From positions 1 through 41,720 of the forward strand of contig NZ_JADEWO010000053.1 in assembly GCF_015207605.1 (NCBI RefSeq): DNA of 41,720 nucleotides, read 5' to 3'. A program made the position numbers and the translations under genes. Under the pieces are notes generated by a model that saw nothing but the letters and a program-made list of their open reading frames with translations, was not told the origin of the DNA and searched no databases. The stretch is from Oculatella sp. LEGE 06141. Its GTDB lineage: Bacteria; Cyanobacteriota; Cyanobacteriia; Elainellales; Elainellaceae. The first letter of the stretch is position 1. The number at the start of each line of letters is the position of its first letter. Shown in pieces: positions 29,801 to 37,598 of the stretch.

Positions 29801-32225
29801 AGAGCTGGCAGAGTTAGCAGAAACGATTAGTTTCTTTGATGAACGTGAAGCAGAATACGAGGCCGAGGAACCCCATCATACAGAACCAGCAGAATTAACA
29901 GAAACGATTAGTTTCTTTGATGAACGTGAAGCAGAATATGAGGCCGAGGAACCCCATCATACAGAATCAGCAGAATTAACAGAATCACCCGAACTAATAG
30001 AATTACCAGAACTAATAGAATCACCAGAACTAGCAGAACTGGCAGAGTTGGCAGAAGCGGCTAGCTTCTTTGATGAACATGAGGAAGAATACGAGTCAGA
30101 GGAACATGAGCTAGAGGAACACGTTCAGGACGAAGAATTGGTTGATCTTGAAGCAGTTGTTTCCCCTCTTGCATCGGAGAGTCAGGAAAAGCAGACCGTG
30201 GATTTGAGCGACCAAAGCTGGTTAAAACAATCCACTCCTCCCAATGGAGATGCTGCTCTGCCACACCACACGCAGGAATTGCCTTTTAGCCTAAACAGGG
30301 TTCCAGATAGTTTGGCGGCTCCTGTTCTGGCAAACGTCAGTTCACCAAAACCAAATTCTGTGTCCGATATCGAGAAGGTGCAGATTCCGGTTCCTTTAGA
30401 CAAGCTCAATCAATCCTCTCAACATTTAGTAGAAACCCTGCTGGCGCTTCGTACCGCTCAAGGCTTTTATCAAACGCTGCAAACTCAAGTTGCCCAACTT
30501 GTAGCGCTTGCTCAGGAGGGCGTTCAATACATTGCTCATCTACGACAGATTCAAGATGACTATGCTCTTTTGGATCAGTTGAAGAACGATGCACAGATTG
30601 CCTCGCAAGGTCCCAGCCCGGAACGCTATCGTCAGGGATATACGGTCATTAATCGCCTGTTAGAAACAAATCTGCGCTTGTCTGAAGTTGGAGCAGAAGC
30701 CGGAAGGACAACTCAACAAGTTGGGGATAATTTACGTAGCCTTGATAACAATATTCTTAAACTACAAAACACGGTTGAAGATAGCCGTCTTGTGCCGTTT
30801 CAGAGTTTAATGTTTCGAGCCAAGGCTGTACTTCGCGACTTAATTACCCGCTATGGCAAACCAGCGCAACTGGTGATTCAAGGCGAAAAAACTGAGCTTG
30901 ATGTTCGTATTGTACGAGATCTGGAACCTGCGATACTTCATCTAATTCGCAATGCGTACGGTCACGGGTTGGAGACTGCCGCTGAGCGAGTGGCTCAGGG
31001 AAAGCCAGAGCAAGGTACGATCGCATTGTCCTTACGGCGACAGGGCAATGCCTTTCTGCTTGAGTTTAGTGATGATGGTCGGGGTATTGAGGCTGAACTC
31101 ATTCAAGCGAGAGCAACCAACCTGGGGTTACCGCTAACCAGTACACAGACCTCTGCCGACTTGCTGGCTGTCATTTGCCAACCGGGCTTTAGTTCTGAAA
31201 CCAATGTTAATGATTTGTCTGGGCGGGGAATCGGCATGGATGTGGTGGCCGCTCAGGTGGCTCGCCTGGGAGGACGGCTTAACCTCTACACCAGTATTGG
31301 TAAAGGAACCATTTTTTCCTTCCACTTTCCGGTGCCTCGTTTGCTCGTTTCCTGTCTTGTGGTGCGATCGGGCGACCACACCTTTGCCCTTCCGGTTGAT
31401 GATGTTAAAACAATTAACCTGTTTAGCAATCTAACGGCAACCCCGGTGAATGATCCTGATTGTGTTTACTCATGGACGATTCAGGAAACCAAACCAATAC
31501 CGGCGTTAGATGTATTGGAGTATTGGCAATGTCGTTCTATTCGTCGTCCGGTGGTAGAAACAACGATTTGCATTTATGTGGACGATCAAGACATGCGGCA
31601 GGGCGTTTGGCTACTGGCCGACGAACTGTTAGAACAAACTGACCTGCTCATCAGCCCATTGCCAGCACCATTAATTGCACCAGAGGGATTAATTGGTGTT
31701 AATCTGCAAACGAACGGTGCTTTAACTCCAGTGTTGGAATCTCGTGCTTTAGTAAAATGGGTATTGTCTGATCCTGCTAGAGCGATCGCAGCAGCGCCTC
31801 ATGACCCACTAGAGCCAGAGCCTCCAGAGAACTTTTTGGAGGAACGCAGTATTGCTCCAACCATTTTAATTGTTGATGATGCCGCACTCATGCGGCGGCG
31901 GTTGGAAGCCACTCTTAATGCCTCCGGTTATGTTACCCATACCTGTGTGGATGGACGAGATGCCTGGAACTGGCTACAAGATCATCCCAATCCTCATCTA
32001 GTCATTACAGACATTGAAATGCCCAATATGGACGGCTTTACGCTGGTTAACCATTGCCGACAATCTGGACTTAGTATCCCTATCCTTGTCATTTCGTCGC
32101 GGTTATCAGAAGAATGGTCTAATGAAGCCAAACGGTTGGGGGCAACGGATTATCTAACCAAAGGGTTTTCGAGTGTAGAATTGCTCAATAGAGTAACCTC
32201 ACTGCTTAGTTTAGCGGTTCATTAA
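26889..32225 (+). CDS. Hybrid CheA histidine kinase (PixL/PilL-like) with a 19-copy acidic repeat array
   Basis: This 1778-aa kinase should phosphorylate the PixG/PixH-like regulators in response to the two receptors. Order: Hpt domain with the phospho-accepting H63 (CVHTIKGGAV); a helical second domain to about 290; an acidic linker with FDVWLDD, DDIWSDD and SSIWDD; the repeat array at 411-1091; and the dimerisation domain from about 1164. The HATPase follows with N box at 1355 (LIRNAYGHGLE), G1 at 1395 (DDGRGI) and G2 at 1445 (GRGIGMDVV). A CheW-like domain (about 1483-1640) and a receiver with D1708 (VITDIEMPNMDG) end the protein. The conserved Asp of the N box (RNxxDHG) is Gly1358 here. 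The last gene of the operon, it converges with menD 27 bp away. Confidence 0.93.
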   Translation: MSSPEIDPANGVEAIADAQLQQELSGLFILDTQTYLQRYSDIVQQLCPHSWKADIQELYRCVHTIKGGAVTVAAEPMLYCASALEDVLSDLRFLDLPPPTTDQYLNLALLEAGELLSGTLSFQPTADVEPILSRIRAIHQEIRERYLPQWNEQRQIQKEFAEQGLDLVVLELEIALERLPRTGSVPATTIIEARQTLTQLQQIGQELGFASGWEDLLNQAQQLFTHPENAVWRSQWIRLFQALKSCAQRNGSPVFFAFQSFDLTDEDPSQQYDEEQKAALEIQDALSILSDMGIEQLDALSLDPSISAAPLFIEQEQFDVWLDDPDDDVEAIATEPLAPDQPLIASEPAVESFVEFEPDDIWSDDFVQEEIFKEGAFLEELNQPASAGFEIEGLDLSSIWDDPIESAELAETISFFDEHEAEEHHPTESAELTELAETISFFDEHEAEEHHPTESAESAELTELAETVSFSDEREAEFESDEHEQIELVELTELAELAEAISFFDEHEAEYEAEEYQQTELTEPAELTEPEELVELTETVSSFDEREAEFESDEHDQTKLAELAELAELAELAELAETVGFSDEREAQYETKEHEQIESLELTESAELTELAELAELAETISFFDEHEAEYETKEHEQIESPELAELVETVSFFDEHEAKEHHQTESVELTESPELTELAELAETISFFDEHEAEYEAEEHEQIESSELTESAELTELAELAETVSFFDEREAEFGAEEPHQTESPELTELAETVSFFDESEAEYEAEEPHHTESVESVELTESVELTELAELAETVSFFDESEAEYEAEEHEQIESSEPTESVELTELAELAETVSFFDEHEAEYEAEEHEQIESSEPIESPEPTELAELAETVSFFDEYETEYEAEEHEQIESSEPIESPELAELAETVSFFDEHEAEYEAEEHEQIESSEPIESPEPTELAELAETVSFFDEREAEYEAEEPHHTEPTELAELAETISFFDEREAEYEAEEPHHTEPAELTETISFFDEREAEYEAEEPHHTESAELTESPELIELPELIESPELAELAELAEAASFFDEHEEEYESEEHELEEHVQDEELVDLEAVVSPLASESQEKQTVDLSDQSWLKQSTPPNGDAALPHHTQELPFSLNRVPDSLAAPVLANVSSPKPNSVSDIEKVQIPVPLDKLNQSSQHLVETLLALRTAQGFYQTLQTQVAQLVALAQEGVQYIAHLRQIQDDYALLDQLKNDAQIASQGPSPERYRQGYTVINRLLETNLRLSEVGAEAGRTTQQVGDNLRSLDNNILKLQNTVEDSRLVPFQSLMFRAKAVLRDLITRYGKPAQLVIQGEKTELDVRIVRDLEPAILHLIRNAYGHGLETAAERVAQGKPEQGTIALSLRRQGNAFLLEFSDDGRGIEAELIQARATNLGLPLTSTQTSADLLAVICQPGFSSETNVNDLSGRGIGMDVVAAQVARLGGRLNLYTSIGKGTIFSFHFPVPRLLVSCLVVRSGDHTFALPVDDVKTINLFSNLTATPVNDPDCVYSWTIQETKPIPALDVLEYWQCRSIRRPVVETTICIYVDDQDMRQGVWLLADELLEQTDLLISPLPAPLIAPEGLIGVNLQTNGALTPVLESRALVKWVLSDPARAIAAAPHDPLEPEPPENFLEERSIAPTILIVDDAALMRRRLEATLNASGYVTHTCVDGRDAWNWLQDHPNPHLVITDIEMPNMDGFTLVNHCRQSGLSIPILVISSRLSEEWSNEAKRLGATDYLTKGFSSVELLNRVTSLLSLAVH
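28119..30162 (+). repeat. Minisatellite-like coding array in cheA: 19 imperfect units
   Basis: Nineteen units begin with ETVSFFDE-like cores (variants ETISFFDE, EAISFFDE, ETVGFSDE, EAASFFDE). The commonest unit continues HEAEYEAEEHEQIESSEP and ends in ELAELA. Unit lengths are 26-51 residues. Most are multiples of three (27, 30, 33, 36, 39, 42, 51) because the tail grows or shrinks by ELA/ELT triplets (9 nt). Units near the 3' end (12 to 17) are the most alike, suggesting recent expansion. The array is very rich in Glu with no Lys except in three units, and has no Cys or Trp. Confidence 0.93.
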
Positions 32226-32252
32226 CGGTTGGACGTTGCGAGTCGAGCAGAA

Positions 32253-34052
32253 TTATTGACGGTCGCGGCTGGAGATCTCATTTAAGATCTCCAGCCGCAT
32301 CTGTGCATCTATTTTGCGATCGCTCACTATTTCCAACACGCGAATACCACTCACCGGAAGGGGATTTAGCCGTTGAGCTAACTCTTGCCACGATTGAATG
32401 CGGATATGTTCAACGCCGTAGGTTGTACACAATTGGGCAAAATCAATGAATTGTGGAGTTGCAAAATACTCCTCAAACGGCGGATCAAATTGGGCGATCG
32501 GCAACAGTTCAAAGATGCCGCCTCCATTGTTATTCATTAACACAATGGTTAAATGTCCTTGAAAATGGTGTCGTAGCAAAAAACCGTTCGTATCATGCAG
32601 CAAGGCTAAATCGCCCGTAAGTAAAACGCTGCTCTGGTTGCGGTGTGCCAGTCCCAAGGCTGTAGACAGTGTGCCATCAATGCCGTTTGCGCCACGATTA
32701 ACAAAGGGTTGAATTTGGCGATCGCCCGGTTGCCAAAACCATTCCATATCCCGTACTGGCGTGCTGTTGGCAATGAATAAGGGCGTTTGGGCTGGTAAGC
32801 ATTGTGAGAGCATCCAGACCACTTTCCCTTCAAATAAGCGCTCTGTGTTGTGGAATTGAGTATCCATACGTTGTCTGATGGTGGCATTAACCGTCAGCCA
32901 ATCATCCAGATAGGCCGTGGAGATAGGCGGACGCAGAAACGGCGGGTCTTGATGGCTTAAATGGCTTTGCAATGCGGCCGCTAATTGCTCAATGGACAAT
33001 CGCCAATGAACGGTTTTTAATGACAGCGGATCAAGATTGCGATCGCCCTCGTCAATGATCCACTGCAATGGCTGTGTGTGGGTTAACCATTGCCGCAGTT
33101 CCTTGCTGGTTGGCATTTCACCAACACGGATCAGCAATTTGGGAGCCAGCCGTTCAGCCGTTTCGGCATGGCGCAGCAGTGGGTCATAGGTGGTAATGAT
33201 ATAAGGATTCAGCTCAACATAATTGCGAACGGGCGAGAGTCCTTCTGCTAAGACCGGAAAGCCAAGGGTTTTGGCAAGATAGGCGATCGCGTCACAATAC
33301 TCCCTGGGCGATCGGGGTTGCGCTACTCCGGCAATGATGATGCCGTCACCAGGGCTACCCGAAGGGCTATGAGACTTCAAACGGGCAATGAATGCCGCTA
33401 TATCAGGAACAGCAGCAGACCGAGGTTCCGCCTGTTTGATATCCGGGTGAAAAAAATGGTCTAAATCAAAGTCTGCGGCAAAGGCTTGAGCGGCGGGTTG
33501 CGGTATGGGAATTAGCGGATCGCGGAAGGGAAGGTTGAGGTGAACGACTCCTGGTACAGGGTACTGCGATCGCTCCCAGGCATGAACCAGCGTTTGTCGC
33601 AGATACGCCAGCAGCGCCCGATCGAGCGCTGGAACGGCAAGTTCGCTGTACCAGTTGGGGTAGCTGCCGTATAGTTTTTGTTGATCTACGGTTTGCCCTG
33701 CGTTACACTCACGCAGTTCGGGGGGGCGATCGGCCGTCAAGACCAGTAACGGTATGCGGCTTTCTCTGGCTTCAATGACAGCGGGATAAAAGTTTGCCCC
33801 GGCTGTGCCAGAGGTGCAGATCAAGGCGGTTGGTCGTCTGGTTTGGCGGGCAAGACCCAGGGCAAAAAACGCGGCGCAGCGTTCATCCAATACCGGAATA
33901 GCTTCAACGGTAGGATGTTGGGCAAAAGCGATCGCCAATGGAGCCGATCGCGACCCCGGACAAATGACGGCAGTGGTTAACCCCAGGCGGTATAGTGTTT
34001 CAACTAAAACAGAAGCCCAAACGGTGTTGGTGTTGCGGAAGTCGATCGGCAT
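32253..34052 (-). CDS. menD: 2-succinyl-5-enolpyruvyl-6-hydroxy-3-cyclohexene-1-carboxylate synthase (MenD)
   Basis: MenD is a thiamine-diphosphate enzyme that joins isochorismate and 2-oxoglutarate, the committed step to menaquinone and, in cyanobacteria, phylloquinone of photosystem I. The 599-aa protein has CPGSRSAPL near the N-terminus, the ThDP glutamate region PVLDERCAAFFALG, and LICTSGTAGANFYPAV. The diphosphate-binding motif is GDLALLHDTNGFL ending NNNGGGIFELLP. It reads on the same strand as menF, 4 kb away, with an ATPase/TPR cassette between them. The last codons contain a perfect 14-bp palindrome. The start MPIDFRNTNTVWA is typical. Confidence 0.96.
   Translation of the reverse strand: MPIDFRNTNTVWASVLVETLYRLGLTTAVICPGSRSAPLAIAFAQHPTVEAIPVLDERCAAFFALGLARQTRRPTALICTSGTAGANFYPAVIEARESRIPLLVLTADRPPELRECNAGQTVDQQKLYGSYPNWYSELAVPALDRALLAYLRQTLVHAWERSQYPVPGVVHLNLPFRDPLIPIPQPAAQAFAADFDLDHFFHPDIKQAEPRSAAVPDIAAFIARLKSHSPSGSPGDGIIIAGVAQPRSPREYCDAIAYLAKTLGFPVLAEGLSPVRNYVELNPYIITTYDPLLRHAETAERLAPKLLIRVGEMPTSKELRQWLTHTQPLQWIIDEGDRNLDPLSLKTVHWRLSIEQLAAALQSHLSHQDPPFLRPPISTAYLDDWLTVNATIRQRMDTQFHNTERLFEGKVVWMLSQCLPAQTPLFIANSTPVRDMEWFWQPGDRQIQPFVNRGANGIDGTLSTALGLAHRNQSSVLLTGDLALLHDTNGFLLRHHFQGHLTIVLMNNNGGGIFELLPIAQFDPPFEEYFATPQFIDFAQLCTTYGVEHIRIQSWQELAQRLNPLPVSGIRVLEIVSDRKIDAQMRLEILNEISSRDRQ
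32265..32298. terminator. Perfect 14-bp palindrome between convergent cheA and menD
   Basis: GCGGCTGGAGATCT (32265-32278) pairs exactly with AGATCTCCAGCCGC (32285-32298) around a 6-nt loop. It lies 40 bp beyond the cheA stop and within the last codons of menD (LEILNEISSR). It would form a strong stem in both transcripts and can act as a bidirectional terminator, though no clear T-run follows on either strand. Confidence 0.55.
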
Positions 34053-34245
34053 TCGATGAGAGTAGTACGGTTCAATCCTCTTCTCACCTTACTCGCATCG
34101 ATGCCCGTTCTCACGTCCATCAGCCGGGTACACCTGTGATTTCGTATTATTCTTGATGGTCTGATGATGAAGGCGGAGAGTTTCTGTCCCAAACGTCAAC
34201 AACCAGTCTAAAGGGTGATCGCTCTACATCGTCTCTCAGTTACTG
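34053..34245. other. Gap between the TPR gene and menD
   Basis: 193 bp with no supported gene or clear stem-loop. It probably carries the menD promoter if the cassette upstream is transcribed separately. Confidence 0.3.
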
Positions 34246-36294
34246 TCACCTGAACCAACGACGAAAGATCTGCCAGCAGGCTACTAACCACCTTAAAAAG
34301 CCACCACTGCGACATTTTTGATTTTTGGGCAAGGAATCATCACCAATTTGAGGTGCTGTGTGACGCTCAACCACAATCTTCTGTCCAATGTTCAGAATTA
34401 CTGCATTACACTTCTCGACATCATTCTGAAAGCCAAGCCTGTCGAATAAGTTTCGAGCGTCTTGATAAGCGTTGACAGCTTCCCACTTTTGATCGACTCG
34501 TACCAATGCGTGCGCCAATATGTATAAAGTGACAGCTTCATTGTAGCGATCGCCAATTTGATGACTAATATTTAGCGACTGTTGATAAAGCTCAATAGAC
34601 TGCTGATAATGTCCTTGAGAAAAGTAAAGCTGGCCTATCTCCTTCAAGGTACGGGCTTCTCCCAGTCGGTCACCCACCTCGCGATAGAAGCTCAGCGCCT
34701 GCTCATAGTTAGAAAGTGCCTTACTATTTCGGTTAAGGAATCGCAAGACATCGCCAATCGCAGCCAAGGTATTGGCTTCTCCCAGTCGAGAGTTGATCTC
34801 GCGATAAAGATTCAGCGCCTGTTCATAGTTGGCCAACGCCTCATTACTTCGTTTTAGGCGTTGCAAGACATCGCCGATCGCCAGCAGGGTATGGGCTTCA
34901 TCAAACCGAGAGTTGATCTCGCGATAGAGGCTCAGCGCCTGTTCATAGTTAGCCAACGCCTCAGTATGACGAGCAAGGAATCGCAAGATATCGCCGATCG
35001 CAGCTAGGGTATGAGCTTCTCCCAGTCGATCGCCCAACTCGCGATAAAGGCTCAGCGCCTGTTCATAGTTGGCCAGTGCCTCAGTATGACGAGCAAGGAA
35101 TCGCAAGACACCGCCGATCTCTTTCAGGGTATGAGCTTCTCCCAGTCGATCGCCCAACTCGCGATAGAGGCTCAGCGCCTGTTCGTAGTTAGCCAATGCC
35201 TCGCCACTTCGTCTCAGGAATCGCAAGACATCGCCGATCGCCAAAAGAGTATAGGCTTCTCCCAGGCGATCACCCAACTCACAATAGAAGTTCAACGCCT
35301 GCTCATAGTTGTCAAGTGCCTCGCTACGCCGATCAAGGAATTCTAAGACATCGCCGATTGCTTTGAGAGCATGGGCTTCTCCCAGCCGATCGCCCAACTT
35401 CTTGGCTAGATCATAAGCGTGCTGATACAGTTCAAGTGCCTTAGATACATTATCTCTCAGCCTGAAGTACAAATCACCTAAGCGCTCAAAGCTAGAAACC
35501 AAATCGGCTTCTAACCCCAGTTCTGTTTGTAACGCGATGGCTTTCTCAAGGGCTTGAATACCGAGCTGACGTTCTTGAGGGTGATCGATCGCTTGACCTT
35601 TGAGCCATCGACTTGCATAGGTTCGCCCTAAACTGTCGTAAAGCGTCGCCAAAATGGGAGCATTGCTGCCCTGCTCCGCTTCGGTGGTGGCAATCAGTTG
35701 CTTCAACTCCTCCAGTGGCAGACCATCGCTATCCGCTCTACTGGTGATTGAGAAAGTCGGCAATGGCATCGCGGCGACGGGTTCGTTGGCCTTGACCTGT
35801 CCTGTGAACCAAAACACACCACCGCGCCAGCTCCAAAAATCGGGTGCCCGTTGCGCCATTCGCACCAACACCGGATTGGTAAGCCACAGCACAATGGGAT
35901 AGCGAAACTCTCGTAGTGATTCTCGCGTCCATTGCAGCGAAAAGAAAAAACGTTCCTGTTCTGATCGTTCGGCATCTAGCTTCACAGTAATCAGGTCATC
36001 TATACCCAACACCGTAATCGCTGCTGGATAGCCCTGCTGCAAATAGTCATCGCTTTGCACCAGTTGCAGTAGCGTTGACCGCAAGCTGGGTTGTTGCCAC
36101 GGCAACCGTACCCGATAGGGACGAATACCCTGCTGTTGTAACTCTGCCTCATACTGTTGAATTAAGTCTTCTCGTAAGTTGCGATCGTCGCAAACGGCAA
36201 TCAGCAAATTCAGAATGCCTTCACTGGACTCCAGTGCAGCCATCAGTTTCTGATAATTCCGCCAGTTGTCGGGTTCAGCATCAACCGCTTGCAT
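34246..36294 (-). CDS. TPR-repeat protein with an N-terminal NTPase-like domain lacking a P-loop
   Basis: The 682-aa protein starts with a domain (about 20-165) that reads like a STAND/AAA NTPase without the P-loop. It has NLLIAVCDDRNLREDLIQQY, a Walker-B-like AITVLGIDDL (92-101), a sensor-like YPIVLWLTNPVLV and APDFWSWRGGVF. After a linker (TYASRW), eight 40-residue tetratricopeptide units of the form ALANYEQALSLYRELGDRLG fill residues 286-605, followed by a partial ninth. The C-terminus is a short aromatic, basic helix (LRWLVACWQIFRRWFR) that could touch membrane. It lies 14 bp after the ATPase gene on the same strand, so the two are very likely made together and interact. Function unknown; TPR sensor or scaffold of an ATPase complex is the inference. 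Confidence 0.82.
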   Translation of the reverse strand: MQAVDAEPDNWRNYQKLMAALESSEGILNLLIAVCDDRNLREDLIQQYEAELQQQGIRPYRVRLPWQQPSLRSTLLQLVQSDDYLQQGYPAAITVLGIDDLITVKLDAERSEQERFFFSLQWTRESLREFRYPIVLWLTNPVLVRMAQRAPDFWSWRGGVFWFTGQVKANEPVAAMPLPTFSITSRADSDGLPLEELKQLIATTEAEQGSNAPILATLYDSLGRTYASRWLKGQAIDHPQERQLGIQALEKAIALQTELGLEADLVSSFERLGDLYFRLRDNVSKALELYQHAYDLAKKLGDRLGEAHALKAIGDVLEFLDRRSEALDNYEQALNFYCELGDRLGEAYTLLAIGDVLRFLRRSGEALANYEQALSLYRELGDRLGEAHTLKEIGGVLRFLARHTEALANYEQALSLYRELGDRLGEAHTLAAIGDILRFLARHTEALANYEQALSLYREINSRFDEAHTLLAIGDVLQRLKRSNEALANYEQALNLYREINSRLGEANTLAAIGDVLRFLNRNSKALSNYEQALSFYREVGDRLGEARTLKEIGQLYFSQGHYQQSIELYQQSLNISHQIGDRYNEAVTLYILAHALVRVDQKWEAVNAYQDARNLFDRLGFQNDVEKCNAVILNIGQKIVVERHTAPQIGDDSLPKNQKCRSGGFLRWLVACWQIFRRWFR
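34480..35439 (-). repeat. Eight 120-bp TPR-coding units
   Basis: Eight units of exactly 120 nt encode 40-residue TPRs. The middle four (ALANYEQALSLYREL and close variants) are nearly identical in protein and close in DNA, showing recent duplication by unequal exchange. Copy number is likely to differ between strains. Confidence 0.9.
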
Positions 36295-36308
36295 AGGTCA
36301 TTCCACCT

Positions 36309-37598
36309 TTAAATTAGGTTCTCGCGCTTGAGCAAATCCACCACAATTGGATGAATGTCATACCACAAATCATCATTTTCATATTCCAACACATACAGTC
36401 CGTGCAGTAGCGACAAAAACTCTGGACTTTTGGCATCGGCAGGCTTTAAATTTTTGTAGGTTTCTGCTAGCAGATTGTAGAGGTTCATGCCCAACGGACG
36501 GGCAAATTCGTTCCGCAAATTCTTGAGGGCTGCCGTCAACACATCATCATTGATTTTGATATCCTGTCGATCGGGTTCCGTTCGAATTAAAAATGTACAC
36601 TCGTTACAGCATTCCCTAGCAATCCGTACCAATTCTCGAATCACACCGCCACTTTTTAGTACAACGTTTCGAGCAGTAGCTGGCTCGATCAAATCATCCG
36701 GGATTCGCTTATACAACACCTGTAAAAACAGGTCAACTTTGCTCTCTTGTGGCACAGAATCTGGCTTGTGGCTCTCTACTCTATTGTAAAACTTAGAAAC
36801 CGACATCAACTGAATTCGTGGCCCAATCGATTGCAACACGGCCAGCACGTCATTATTGCGGATCGCCGAAATCGGAATTGTAAACACAATCCGAAATTTG
36901 GGCAAAAACAGTGAATTGATGTTGTCTTTATAAATATTTTCAACCAGTTCTAGATCGAGTTTATCCAGGTCATCAATTACAACTAATACTTCTTTTTTTG
37001 TTGCAGCTTGAATGAATCCTGCAATTTCATCAGCTTTCTTGGCCAAATCTCCGATTCTGTTTTGATATGTTTTTCTAATTTCTTCACGGAAGGTGTCCTC
37101 ATTCTTGAGCTTGGCAGTAAACAGCTTAAAAAAGTCGCCCCCCACTCCAACCTCTTGTTTAAGTTCTTTCGTTACAATGTCGGTTTGCGTTGTAGTGAAC
37201 CAATCCAACAACGATTTGCGCGTCTCCTCGGGAATAGCAACCTGCCGTTCAGTGGCTTTGCTGAGCAAGCTAAGGGCGATTGTGTACAAAATATTGACAT
37301 GGTTAACGGCTGACATTTCAATCAGATCGGCGATCGAGAAAAAGACAACAAAATATCCCTGCTGCATCATCTGCCGAGCAAATTTTGCCAACAGCGTCGA
37401 TTTGCCACAACCACGATGTCCTGCAAAAATTACCTTGCCATTGGGTGGAGCATTCTCAACTGCCTGTTCTAATCTAATCACCGTATCACCGCTGTAGTCG
37501 ACCCGAAAGGCTTCAATTTGCTCAGCGGTGAGCAACGGAAACAGTTCGAGATCGCGATATGCTTGCCGAAATTGTTCTAAAAGTGCTTTGTCTACCAT
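36309..37598 (-). CDS. P-loop ATPase of AAA/STAND type
   Basis: The 429-aa protein has Walker A GHRGCGKST (60-68), Walker B VLVVIDDLDKLD (204-215), a sensor-like FRIVFTIPISAIRNN (from about 235), and an Arg-containing helical lid (GGVIRELVRIAREC). The C-terminal part is helical (PEFLSLLHGLYVLEYE, then WYDIHPIVVDLLKREN), like the winged-helix end of Orc/AAA_16-type ATPases. No nuclease, protease or TIR domain is fused. It overlaps the frame upstream through ATGGTAG (start codon and TAG stop) and is followed after 14 bp by the TPR gene. This spacing marks a compact operon. Cassettes of an ATPase with a repeat-bearing partner are common in defence and signalling islands, but the activity cannot be read from sequence. 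Confidence 0.85.
   Translation of the reverse strand: MVDKALLEQFRQAYRDLELFPLLTAEQIEAFRVDYSGDTVIRLEQAVENAPPNGKVIFAGHRGCGKSTLLAKFARQMMQQGYFVVFFSIADLIEMSAVNHVNILYTIALSLLSKATERQVAIPEETRKSLLDWFTTTQTDIVTKELKQEVGVGGDFFKLFTAKLKNEDTFREEIRKTYQNRIGDLAKKADEIAGFIQAATKKEVLVVIDDLDKLDLELVENIYKDNINSLFLPKFRIVFTIPISAIRNNDVLAVLQSIGPRIQLMSVSKFYNRVESHKPDSVPQESKVDLFLQVLYKRIPDDLIEPATARNVVLKSGGVIRELVRIARECCNECTFLIRTEPDRQDIKINDDVLTAALKNLRNEFARPLGMNLYNLLAETYKNLKPADAKSPEFLSLLHGLYVLEYENDDLWYDIHPIVVDLLKRENLI

Noticed and set aside
28119-30162. Possible CRISPR-like array because of regular repeats
   Set aside because: Repeats are contiguous, in one reading frame, vary in length and have no unique spacers; they are protein repeats.
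34480-35439. Possible CRISPR or satellite array in the 120-bp repeats
   Set aside because: The units encode TPRs in frame with no spacers.
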